Assembly: GCA_029974875.1 (NCBI GenBank)
Contig: JARKQP010000738.1
Coordinates: forward strand, 1-23,709
DNA from: Mobilitalea sp.
Lineage (GTDB): Bacteria; Bacillota_A; Clostridia; Lachnospirales; Lachnospiraceae
Reading direction: 5' to 3'
Length of the DNA: 23,709 nt
Part shown: piece by piece, positions 16,873 through 23,709 of the stretch
Numbering within the stretch: the stretch's first letter is position 1
Layout of the letters: every line of letters starts with the position of its first letter
Position numbers and translations under genes: made by a program
The notes under the pieces: model-generated
Databases searched by the model: none
The model's input: only the letters and a program-made list of their open reading frames with translations
What the model was told of the DNA's origin: nothing

Positions 16873-18750
16873 ATGTCTTATATATTTGAGAATTATGATG
16901 TTGTGGTTGTAGGGGCTGGACATGCCGGATGTGAGGCAGCTCTTGCTGCTGCGCGTTTGTCTTTGAATACCTTGATATTTACAGTGAGTATTGACAGCAT
17001 TGCGTTAATGCCCTGTAATCCTAATATTGGGGGAACCTCGAAGGGGCATTTGGTACGTGAGATAGATGCCCTTGGTGGTGAGATGGGTAAGAATATAGAT
17101 AGGACCTATATTCAGTCGAAGATGCTTAATGTATCGAAAGGGCCGGCGGTCCATTCCTTGCGTGCCCAGGCAGATAAGCAGGAATATTCTAATTATATGA
17201 GAAAGATCTTGGAAAATACGCCTAAGTTAACGATAAAACAGGCGGAGGTTACGGAAATTCTCACAGAGGATAACCGTATCACCGGTGTGAAAACCTTCTC
17301 AGGTGCCATTTATCCCTGTAAAGCAGTTATTTTATGTACCGGTACGTATTTAAATGCAAGATGTATCTATGGGGATGTAGTGAACCATACTGGACCGGGC
17401 GGGTTGCAGGCAGCCACACATTTAACGGATTCCTTAAGGTCTCTTGGAATTGAAATGTACCGGTTTAAGACTGGCACTCCTGCGAGAATTGACCGGCGGT
17501 CCATCGATTTTTCTAAGATGGAGGAGCAATTCGGTGATGAAAAGGTGGTGCCCTTTTCCTTTACTACGGATCCTGAAGCATTGAAGAAGGAGCAGGTTTC
17601 CTGCTGGCTAACCTATACGAATGAAAAAACCCACGGGATTATCCGTGCAAATATAGACAGATCCCCCTTGTATTCGGGAGATATTAAAGGTACTGGTCCA
17701 AGATATTGTCCCTCCATTGAGGACAAGGTTGTAAGGTTTGCCGATAAGGACCGGCACCAGGTATTTATTGAGCCGGAGGGTATTTATACAAATGAGATGT
17801 ATATAGCCGGTATGTCAAGTTCCTTACCGGAGGATGTCCAATATCAAATGTACCGCTCTGTTCCGGGACTTGAGAATGCCAATATTGTCCGGAATGCTTA
17901 TGCCATTGAATATGACTGCATTAACCCATTGCAATTAAAGCCTACCTTGGAATTTAAGGAGGTGGAGGGTTTATTTGCAGGCGGACAGTTTAATGGCAGC
18001 TCAGGATATGAGGAAGCTGCGGCCCAGGGTCTGGTTGCCGGTATTAATGCTGCGATGAAATTATTAGGGAAGGAGCCCTTGATTATCGACCGCTCCGAAG
18101 CATATATTGGTGTATTGATTGACGATCTTGTGACAAAGGAAACCCATGAACCCTACCGGATGATGACGTCCCGGGCAGAATACCGGTTGTTGCTGCGCCA
18201 GGATAATGCGGATATCAGGTTAACCAGGAAGGGTTATGAGGTTGGATTGATCAGCGAGGAGCGTTATCAGAGGCTTAAGAAGAAGGAAGAGGAAATAGAA
18301 AAAGAAATAGCGCGGCTGGAGAAAACTGTGATAGGCGCTAATAAGGAGGTTCAGGAGTTGTTGGAAAGCCATGGAAGCTCCCCTCTTAATACAGCGTCAA
18401 CGCTGGCGGAGCTGATACGCAGGCCTGAATTATCCTATGAATTATTAGAAGCTATCGATAAGAACCGGGCAAAACTGGCTGATGATGTTCTTGAGCAGGT
18501 TAATATTAATATAAAGTATGATGGATATATCAAGCGCCAGCTCAGACAGGTAGATCAATTTAAGAAGCTGGAGAATAGAAGGATTCCGGAGGATATCGAC
18601 TATATGGCAGTACCAAGCCTCAGGATAGAAGCAAGACAAAAATTAATTAAGTTTAAGCCAATATCCATAGGACAGGCGTCCAGAATATCTGGTGTTTCGC
18701 CTGCTGATATATCTATATTATTAGTGTATTTAACGCAGTATAGACGTTAG
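16873..18750 (+). CDS. mnmG: tRNA uridine-5-carboxymethylaminomethyl modification enzyme MnmG (GidA)
   Basis: A 625-residue FAD enzyme, partner of MnmE in forming the U34 cmnm5 modification. The dinucleotide-binding motif is [20 protein letters not shown] near the N-terminus, with [24 protein letters not shown] soon after, both diagnostic. [22 protein letters not shown] and [16 protein letters not shown] occur in the second half. The frame opens at a GTG at 16831, but GGAGG lies four bases before the ATG at 16873 and the family starts with such a segment, so that ATG is used. rsmG follows after about 16 bases and is likely co-transcribed. Confidence 0.97.
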   Translation: MSYIFENYDVVVVGAGHAGCEAALAAARLSLNTLIFTVSIDSIALMPCNPNIGGTSKGHLVREIDALGGEMGKNIDRTYIQSKMLNVSKGPAVHSLRAQADKQEYSNYMRKILENTPKLTIKQAEVTEILTEDNRITGVKTFSGAIYPCKAVILCTGTYLNARCIYGDVVNHTGPGGLQAATHLTDSLRSLGIEMYRFKTGTPARIDRRSIDFSKMEEQFGDEKVVPFSFTTDPEALKKEQVSCWLTYTNEKTHGIIRANIDRSPLYSGDIKGTGPRYCPSIEDKVVRFADKDRHQVFIEPEGIYTNEMYIAGMSSSLPEDVQYQMYRSVPGLENANIVRNAYAIEYDCINPLQLKPTLEFKEVEGLFAGGQFNGSSGYEEAAAQGLVAGINAAMKLLGKEPLIIDRSEAYIGVLIDDLVTKETHEPYRMMTSRAEYRLLLRQDNADIRLTRKGYEVGLISEERYQRLKKKEEEIEKEIARLEKTVIGANKEVQELLESHGSSPLNTASTLAELIRRPELSYELLEAIDKNRAKLADDVLEQVNINIKYDGYIKRQLRQVDQFKKLENRRIPEDIDYMAVPSLRIEARQKLIKFKPISIGQASRISGVSPADISILLVYLTQYRR

Positions 18751-18766
18751 ATTGGAGAACATAAAT

Positions 18767-19495
18767 ATGGAATATAATCAATATCCTGAAATTCATGAAT
18801 TTTATTCCGGATTGAAGGATCTTGGAATAAGCTTGACAGAACGGCAAATACAGCAGTTCATAGATTATTATGAGCTGCTGGTGGAAAGAAACAAGGTGAT
18901 GAACCTAACTGCAATTACGGAATTTAGGGAAGTAATTATAAAGCATTTTATTGATAGTCTCTCAATTGTTAAATGCAGGACACTAAAAAGTGAAAGAATA
19001 CTGGATGTGGGTACCGGAGCTGGATTTCCCGGAATACCCTTAAAAATTGTATATCCTGATATTGACTTAGTATTACTGGATTCCTTAAATAAGAGATTAT
19101 TGTTTCTAAAGGATGTCATTGAAAAGCTTGGACTGGAAAAGGTACAGACACTCCATGGAAGGGCAGAGGACTATGGAAAAGACAAGAATCATAGGGAAAA
19201 ATACGATTTATGCGTGTCGAGGGCGGTGGCTAAGCTGTCATCTTTAGCAGAATATTGTCTTCCATATGTGAAAAAAGACGGATTTTTTATCTCATATAAA
19301 TCTGGTATAATAAAAAAAGAATTGTCTTTTTCCAAAAATGCGTTAGACATACTTGGTGGAACTCTTGACCAGGTGGAGGAGTTTATTCTACCTGGTACGG
19401 ATATAGAACGTTCCCTGGTTGTTATACGCAAGATAAGTCCCACACCAAAGAACTATCCAAGAAGTGCCGGTAAGCCGTCAAAGGAACCATTATAG
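18767..19495 (+). CDS. rsmG: 16S rRNA (guanine-527-N7)-methyltransferase RsmG (GidB)
   Basis: A 242-residue SAM-dependent methyltransferase for G527 of 16S rRNA (E. coli numbering). The SAM site is ILDVGTGAGFPGIPLKI. Also seen are the upstream NLTAITEFREVIIKHFIDSL segment and YDLCVSRAVAKLSSLAEYCLP, both typical. A TTG at 18752 also opens the frame, but GGAG lies nine bases before the ATG at 18767, so the ATG is preferred. mnmE-mnmG-rsmG is a classic cluster. In other bacteria, loss of this enzyme gives low-level streptomycin resistance. Confidence 0.96.
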   Translation: MEYNQYPEIHEFYSGLKDLGISLTERQIQQFIDYYELLVERNKVMNLTAITEFREVIIKHFIDSLSIVKCRTLKSERILDVGTGAGFPGIPLKIVYPDIDLVLLDSLNKRLLFLKDVIEKLGLEKVQTLHGRAEDYGKDKNHREKYDLCVSRAVAKLSSLAEYCLPYVKKDGFFISYKSGIIKKELSFSKNALDILGGTLDQVEEFILPGTDIERSLVVIRKISPTPKNYPRSAGKPSKEPL

Positions 19496-19515
19496 GAAGG
19501 ATATGAGGTGTGATC

Positions 19516-20010
19516 ATGCTAATACAGGGAAAGCTATTATGCTATGGAGATGACTTGTCAGAGGTTATGGACATACGGAGAAGAGTTTTCGTAGAAGAAT
19601 TTGGAATCTCCGAGGAAATGGAATCTGACGGATTGGATCTTGAAGCAATGCATGTGATTGTTTATGAAGAGAATCAAAATGAGTGTGGGGAATCAGGAGA
19701 GGCTTTAAAGATACCTGTAGCAACGGGACGGATCATATATGACGGAACAATATGTATGATAGAGAAGGTGGCTGTTTTAAAAGAATACCGTAGGAAGAGG
19801 TACGGAGATTTTACAGTCAGAATGCTTTTGACGAAGGCCTTTACATCAGGTATTGATGAGGTAACCGTGAAAACCTTTCCTTCCTCAGAGGGCTTTTTTC
19901 AAACAATTGGTTTTGTGAAGTGTGAAGAATATATTGAAGGTGGAATCGGATTTTCAAATATGATCATGAAACAGAGTGACCTGATAAAATTATGTGCAAA
20001 ATGTAAATGA
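19516..20010 (+). CDS. GNAT-family N-acetyltransferase
   Basis: A 164-residue single-domain acyltransferase-fold protein. DIRRRVFVEEFGISEEMESDGLD resembles the substrate-side N-terminus of ElaA/YjcF-like GNATs. IEKVAVLKEYRRKRYGDFTVRMLL holds the acetyl-CoA pyrophosphate loop, with R-R-K-R-Y-G in place of the usual Q/R-x-x-G-x-G/A, and SSEGFFQTIGF is the C-terminal strand-loop. The substrate cannot be told from sequence. GAGG lies seven bases before the ATG; a GTG at 19510 is an alternative. It follows rsmG by 20 bases, so it probably shares its transcript, which ends at the terminator at 20063. Confidence 0.85.
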   Translation: MLIQGKLLCYGDDLSEVMDIRRRVFVEEFGISEEMESDGLDLEAMHVIVYEENQNECGESGEALKIPVATGRIIYDGTICMIEKVAVLKEYRRKRYGDFTVRMLLTKAFTSGIDEVTVKTFPSSEGFFQTIGFVKCEEYIEGGIGFSNMIMKQSDLIKLCAKCK

Positions 20011-20062
20011 TATTGCTAGAAGATCATAGAAATAGCTAAAGATTTTCATGATCAAGATATAT

Positions 20063-20083
20063 GGCGCGAAAATTGCGCCTTTT
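20063..20083 (+). terminator. Intrinsic terminator after the acetyltransferase gene
   Basis: GGCGC (20063-20067), a 7-nt loop, GCGCC (20075-20079), then TTTT. An additional hairpin (GATCAT and GAAA arms, 20022-20053) lies just before it without a U-run. Confidence 0.8.
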
Positions 20084-20457
20084 CTCAGATGCTTAAAAGG
20101 AAATTTTTGAGAATTTATATCATCAGATAGGAGGCAATATTTGAAATTTATATTGCCAGATTATAGAGTAATATGACATAATATATAAAATAGCAGAGTT
20201 TAGAATTATTTCTATGGCTCGGGAAATGTTTTAATATAAGTTATGAGAAGTTGCTTTTTCAAACTTCTGATAAAAGGCGCTGCTTTTGCGCCGTGCATCT
20301 CGATTATAGGAACCGCACTATGTTCCTATAATATAAGTTATGAGAAGTTACATTTTTAACTTTTTATAAAAAGGTGCAGTTTGTGCAAGGGAGGCCAGTT
20401 ATTAAAACATGTTTTGTTCCGATAATATGAAATGAGCGTAGAAGGGAAGCTTATATA
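20084..20457 (+). other. Intergenic region ahead of the kinase operon
   Basis: No convincing gene. It holds a hairpin GGCAATAT/ATATTGCC (20133-20157) overlapping an AGGAGG-TTG micro-ORF, two copies of the structured repeat (20229-20391), the 12-bp palindrome AAAACATGTTTT (20404-20415) and a possible -10 GATAAT (20421-20426) without a good -35. The kinase SD is AAGGGAAG. Confidence 0.6.
20229..20391 (+). repeat. Dispersed structured intergenic repeat, copies B and C in tandem
   Basis: Copy B (about 20229-20337) runs from TTAATATAAGTTATGAGAAG through AACTTCT, ATAAAAGG, hairpin GGCGC/GCGCC and hairpin TAGGAAC/GTTCCTA to ATAATATAAG. Copy C starts in that shared end and continues to about 20391, lacking the last hairpin and with a weakened GGTGCAGTTTGTGC. 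The order of blocks equals copy A at 9761-9883. Confidence 0.65.
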
Positions 20458-21567
20458 ATGTATGAGGAAAACAAGAATACGGAAGATAAGAGAATAAAAT
20501 TACTTGAAGAACGAAAGGCCTCTGCAATTTTATTACGGGATATTGCTGTTGATTTTGAAGAGCAGCTTTATACAGTAAAAGGTAATTTGAAATCAAAGTT
20601 AAGTTTATTAGAGGAAAAGGAGCTTGAATTAAGTGAGAGGGAAAGGACAAAAACCCATAACCGGGATGTATTTACTCCCCTATATAGTAAAGCTTTGGAT
20701 ACCAGTGAGTTAGAAAAGGAAATTGACCAATTAAAGAAAGAAATTGATCTGGTTATTGAAAACAGGGATAAGCTAAATCAGAAAATTCAGGGATTAAAAT
20801 CAGCAGCCCAAAGTATTGATGCGTTGGTTTCTGAAGATGAGAATATGCTTCATGAATCTGATAACCGCCAAAAGATTATTGATAAGGGCTTAAGCTTATT
20901 AGAAGCCCAGGAGCTTGAGAGGCAAAGAATAGCGAGGGATCTCCACGATACAACGGTCCAGAATTTAACCAGCTTAGTGCATAAATCAGAACTGTGTGCA
21001 AAACTGATTGATATTGATACAATACGTGCAAAGCTGGAGCTAAACACAATGTCCAATACAATAAAATCTGTAATAAATGATATGCGTGGAATTATTTATA
21101 ATTTAAAGCCTATGACGCTTGATGATTTGGGGTTAATAATCACGGTGCAGCGTTATGCCAATAAGCTTATGGATTTAAACAATATTCAGGTCAAGGTTCA
21201 GTCAAATGAAGAAAAAAAGGATGTTTTACCGGTTATCCGTCTTACTTTGTTCCGCATTATTCAAGAGGCATGTAATAATATATTGAAGCATGCAAATGCC
21301 TCTTTGATAAATATAGATATTACTTACGATGAAAATAGGATCAACCTTAAAATTCAAGATAATGGGTCTGGATTTATTATCAGTAATGTTCATTCAAATC
21401 CTCCAGAGCATCCATCAAGTTTTGGGTTGTCTTTTATGAGAGAAAGAACTTCATTGTTGTCGGGAACATTTGAAATACAATCTGATAAGGGAAAGGGAAC
21501 GACAATTATGGTTTCAGTACCTTTTACAAAATGCGAGGAGGAAGAAGAAAATGAACAAACCTATTAA
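20458..21567 (+). CDS. Cytoplasmic DegS/NarL-type sensor histidine kinase
   Basis: A 369-residue two-component kinase with no membrane segment or signal peptide. Residues 1-150 are mostly charged helix with coiled-coil character. The HisKA_3 dimerisation domain has QELERQRIARDLHDTTVQNL with phospho-acceptor His163. The HATPase domain shows FRIIQEACNNILKHANAS (N box, Asn274), DNGSGF (301-306) and GLSFMRERTSLLSGTFEI. This architecture equals B. subtilis DegS, a soluble kinase. The end overlaps the regulator gene by 17 bases, so translation is probably coupled. The signal sensed cannot be read from the sequence; the N-terminal half is the place for it. The tail is acidic (EEEEENEQ). Confidence 0.9.
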   Translation: MYEENKNTEDKRIKLLEERKASAILLRDIAVDFEEQLYTVKGNLKSKLSLLEEKELELSERERTKTHNRDVFTPLYSKALDTSELEKEIDQLKKEIDLVIENRDKLNQKIQGLKSAAQSIDALVSEDENMLHESDNRQKIIDKGLSLLEAQELERQRIARDLHDTTVQNLTSLVHKSELCAKLIDIDTIRAKLELNTMSNTIKSVINDMRGIIYNLKPMTLDDLGLIITVQRYANKLMDLNNIQVKVQSNEEKKDVLPVIRLTLFRIIQEACNNILKHANASLINIDITYDENRINLKIQDNGSGFIISNVHSNPPEHPSSFGLSFMRERTSLLSGTFEIQSDKGKGTTIMVSVPFTKCEEEEENEQTY

Positions 21568-22201
21568 TGTAATGATCGCGGATGATCATTCAATGGTTAG
21601 GGAAGGAATTAAGCAATTATTGGAGCTGGACGGTGATATTGTTGTTACCGCCGAGGCGAGTAACGGAAAACAGTGTATTGAATTTCTTGATGAAAAACAA
21701 ACGGATGTTCTGTTACTGGATATTAATATGCCGAACATGAATGGTCTTCAAGTGTTACAGCATATCAGAGAGACAAAGAAAAAAGTTAAAGTGTTAATCC
21801 TGACGATTCATAATGAAGTAGAATATTTAATAAGGGCTGTTGAAATAGGAGTGGATGGATATGTGCTAAAAGATTCAGATTCATCTTTGTTAAAGAAAGC
21901 AATATTTAATATTTATCGCGGAGAAACTTTTATTCAGCCGGAGCTTGCACCTTTGTTAAGGGCAAAGCTGGATGAAAAGAAGAACATGCCAAGTACAGAT
22001 GATTCATTGACGAAAAGAGAAATAGAGGTATTAAAGCTTTTAGCTGAGGGATTGTTTAATAAAGAGATTGCATATATGCTGGCAATTAGTGAAAAAACAG
22101 TGAAAAACCATGTTTCTAATATATTCAAAAAAATAAATGTTTCAGATCGTACTCAAGCTGCAGTTTATGCTATCAAAAATAATATTGTTGATCTGTTATA
22201 A
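21551..22201 (+). CDS. DegU/NarL-family response regulator
   Basis: A 216-residue transcription factor. The receiver domain has the acidic pair Asp10-Asp11, phospho-acceptor Asp57 in LLLDINMPNMNG, Thr in ILTIHN and Lys in YVLKDS. The LuxR-type HTH is LTKREIEVLKLLAEGLFNKE with ISEKTVKNHVSNIFKKI. The frame is open 27 codons further upstream inside the kinase gene, but GAGGAGG shortly before ATG 21551 and the family start MNKPINVMIADDH settle the start. It is the cognate partner of the overlapping kinase. DegU itself controls secreted enzymes, motility and competence in Bacillus; the targets here are unknown. Confidence 0.93.
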   Translation: MNKPINVMIADDHSMVREGIKQLLELDGDIVVTAEASNGKQCIEFLDEKQTDVLLLDINMPNMNGLQVLQHIRETKKKVKVLILTIHNEVEYLIRAVEIGVDGYVLKDSDSSLLKKAIFNIYRGETFIQPELAPLLRAKLDEKKNMPSTDDSLTKREIEVLKLLAEGLFNKEIAYMLAISEKTVKNHVSNIFKKINVSDRTQAAVYAIKNNIVDLL

Positions 22202-22277
22202 GGATTGGCAGCGGAAGAGGTTCCCTTTTGGCTATCAAAAATAATCTGTTATAAATTACATAAAGGTTTTCTTACTC

Positions 22278-22305
22278 AAAGATGTTTCACGTGAAACATC
22301 TTTTT
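22278..22305 (+). terminator. Intrinsic terminator of the kinase-regulator operon, containing parS
   Basis: A perfect 26-bp palindrome (22278-22303) can form an 11-bp RNA stem with an ACGT loop, ending in TTTTT. It is the only terminator-like structure after the regulator gene, and its centre is a parS site. Confidence 0.7.
22283..22298. promoter_or_regulatory. parS: parS site 1
   Basis: TGTTTCACGTGAAACA matches the Firmicutes parS consensus TGTTNCACGTGAAACA at every position. ParB binds here to load partition and SMC complexes near the origin. Confidence 0.95.
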
Positions 22306-22445
22306 GTCTGCCCTTGATTGTCCGTCCTTGATTGTCCGTCCTTGATTGTCTGCCCTTGATTGTCTACCCTTAATTATCTGCCCTTGATTGTCTGCCTTGA
22401 TCGTCTGTCCTTAATTATCTGCCCTTTAATTGTCTGGCATTAATC
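22306..22445 (+). repeat. Ten-copy 14-bp tandem repeat
   Basis: The consensus is GTCTGCCCTTGATT, starting directly after the terminator U-run. Copies start at 22306, 22320, 22334, 22348, 22362, 22376, 22390 (13 bp), 22403, 22417 (15 bp) and 22432. Copies 1 and 4 are identical, as are 2 and 3; divergence rises towards parA. The unit is short and without a palindrome, so this is a minisatellite and not CRISPR. Confidence 0.92.
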
Positions 22446-22835
22446 GGGTGAGTTCAGATAAAAGAAAAGATATTATTATGAAGCATATATGAAGTACTAC
22501 TTACTTAGCCTATGATTTGAAAGGAGGCTTCTGTGAAGTAGTTGTATTTAAGCTCTTTATCTGACCATGTGAGTCTGGCAATCTATAACTTCACTGGGCT
22601 GTCCACATAAGCTCATTCCTGCTGAAATTATTAGTCTGGGATTACATATTAGGTTCTTATTATCTTAAATATTTTATGTAGTAAATTTTTTTCTATCACA
22701 ATTATACTCAGTTATTAGAGTTATATTCTGATTGTAGAATAAATAAGATATTACAGCAAGAGCTTCATGGTAATTCATATAACTCTCAGAGGTAGCCTCC
22801 TTGTCAAATATGATAAAAGTAGTAAAGGAATAAAA

Positions 22836-22851
22836 TGTTTCACGTGAAACA
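22836..22851. promoter_or_regulatory. parS: parS site 2
   Basis: A second perfect TGTTTCACGTGAAACA, 553 bp from the first and 235 bp before parA. Flanking CATCTTTGA also matches site 1 in inverted orientation, so the identity extends beyond the 16-bp core on one side. Confidence 0.95.
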
Positions 22852-22900
22852 TCTTTGACTTTATAATTATATTTTATTACCTACAAAAACGAAAATACTA

Positions 22901-22929
22901 TAGCTATAAAATATAAATAGTGATATAAT
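22901..22929 (+). promoter_or_regulatory. Candidate parA promoter
   Basis: TATAAT (22924-22929) preceded by TGA forms an extended -10; the -35 TAGCTA at 17 bases is weak. A second TATAAT at 23057-23062 lies just before the SD, also without a good -35. Either could drive parA, about 50 bp or more from parS 2. Confidence 0.45.
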
Positions 22930-23085
22930 AAGTTTTGTGCAACTTCAGTTGAAGCTGGAAGTATATATATTAAATTTAAATTCTTGAATTAATAAAATAA
23001 TAGAGATTTAAAACAATAATTGCACTTTTATTTAAAAGTTAAGGTTTCTAATAACTTATAATATACACTGGAAGGAGGAGGCATT

Positions 23086-23679
23086 GTGGCTAGAATTATT
23101 GCAATTGCAAACCAAAAAGGCGGAGTTGGTAAGACAACTACAGCAATCAATCTATCGGCTTGTCTTGCTGAAAAGAAAAAAAAGGTTCTCACAATTGATA
23201 TTGATCCCCAAGGCAATACTTCAAGTGGTCTTGGCATAGAGAAGAATACGTTGACAAATACAATATATCAGATGATTATTGGAGACTGTTCGTTAGAAGA
23301 CTGCAGAATACATACAACAATTGAGAACTTAGATGTTTTACCTTCCAATGTTAACTTGGCTGGAGCAGAAATTGAGCTAATCGGAGTTGAGGGGCGTGAA
23401 TATATCTTAAAAAAACATGTTGAAAAGATAAGAGACGAATATGATTTTATTATCATTGATTGTCCGCCCTCTTTGAATACTTTAACTGTAAATGCAATGA
23501 CCACTGCGGATACTGTATTGGTGCCAATACAGTGTGAATTCTACGCATTAGAGGGATTAACACAATTGCTGCATACAATTAACCTTGTGAAACAGAGGTT
23601 AAATCCAAAACTTGAAATGGAGGGTGTTGTATTTACAATGTTTGATGCTAGAACAAACCTTACTTTTCAGGTTGTGTAA
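23086..23679 (+). CDS. parA: Chromosome partitioning ATPase ParA (Soj), interrupted by a stop codon
   Basis: A deviant-Walker ATPase that works with ParB and parS in origin segregation and, as Soj, regulates DnaA. It starts with GTG behind AAGGAGGAGG. KGGVGKTT (11-18) holds both signature lysines; DIDPQGN and FIIIDCPPS follow. The reading frame ends after 197 residues at FDARTNLTFQVV, while the family is about 250-260 residues. The codons right after the TAA (23677-23679) continue in the same frame as NVISNLKQNL to the window edge, which resembles the normal continuation after a conserved Glu. So this looks like a GAA-to-TAA nonsense change in an otherwise intact gene, or a sequencing error. 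The rest lies outside the window. Confidence 0.9.
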   Translation: MARIIAIANQKGGVGKTTTAINLSACLAEKKKKVLTIDIDPQGNTSSGLGIEKNTLTNTIYQMIIGDCSLEDCRIHTTIENLDVLPSNVNLAGAEIELIGVEGREYILKKHVEKIRDEYDFIIIDCPPSLNTLTVNAMTTADTVLVPIQCEFYALEGLTQLLHTINLVKQRLNPKLEMEGVVFTMFDARTNLTFQVV

Positions 23680-23709
23680 AATGTGATAAGTAATTTAAAA
23701 CAGAATCTA

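Larger units (their letters stand above)
22202..23085. other. Gene-free parS region between the regulator and parA
   Basis: These 884 bases contain no credible ORF. In order: a partial duplicate of the regulator 3' end (22231-22254), parS 1 within a terminator (22278-22305), a ten-copy 14-bp tandem array (22306-22445), a potential multi-stem structure (22454-22564), AT-rich sequence, parS 2 (22836-22851), and the parA promoter region. The region has the look of a segregation centromere. Confidence 0.7.

Noticed and set aside
22306..22445. CRISPR array
   Set aside because: Units are 14 bp and contiguous with no unique spacers, and no cas genes are present.

Overview
The window spans the chromosomal replication origin of a low-to-moderate G+C Gram-positive bacterium. 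Gene order and protein sequences point to Clostridia, most likely a Lachnospiraceae-type organism. This placement is inference; no 16S rRNA gene is present. All supported genes left of about 11.3 kb run on the minus strand and all genes right of it run on the plus strand. This is the divergent arrangement expected around oriC, with genes co-directional with the forks.

Left arm, read outward from the origin: dnaA, dnaN, yaaA (S4 domain), recF, gyrB, gyrA, then the two subunits of a class I iron-sulfur fumarase and a tRNA-Ser(GCU) with its own promoter and terminator. The origin appears bipartite. A DnaA-box cluster lies between dnaA and rpmH. A second 0.54-kb intergenic stretch between dnaA and dnaN holds weaker boxes, a helically phased 7-bp repeat array, A/T-only tracts and AT palindromes. 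Several minus-strand genes have ORFs that extend upstream of their ribosome binding sites; for these the starts given follow the Shine-Dalgarno (SD) sequences.

Right arm: rpmH (strong promoter, intrinsic terminator), rnpA, yidD, yidC and jag, then two tandem terminators, then mnmE, mnmG, rsmG and a GNAT acetyltransferase. A cytoplasmic DegS-type histidine kinase overlaps the gene of a DegU/NarL-type response regulator. Next is a 0.88-kb gene-free stretch with two perfect parS sites, one of them built into an intrinsic terminator, and a ten-copy 14-bp tandem repeat. The last gene is parA (soj), interrupted by an in-frame stop codon 33 bases before the window ends.

The genes are conventional: replication initiation and clamp, topoisomerase, recombination, ribosome and RNase P, membrane protein insertion, tRNA modification, and chromosome segregation. 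The unusual content is between them. There are six regularly spaced SD-like repeats and a competing hairpin ahead of gyrB, a dispersed three-hairpin intergenic repeat (next to dnaA, and twice ahead of the kinase), a 123-bp imperfect palindrome between mnmE and mnmG, nested inverted repeats ahead of rnpA, the parS-terminator with its minisatellite, and the broken parA. I see no transposase, CRISPR array, toxin-antitoxin or defence genes.
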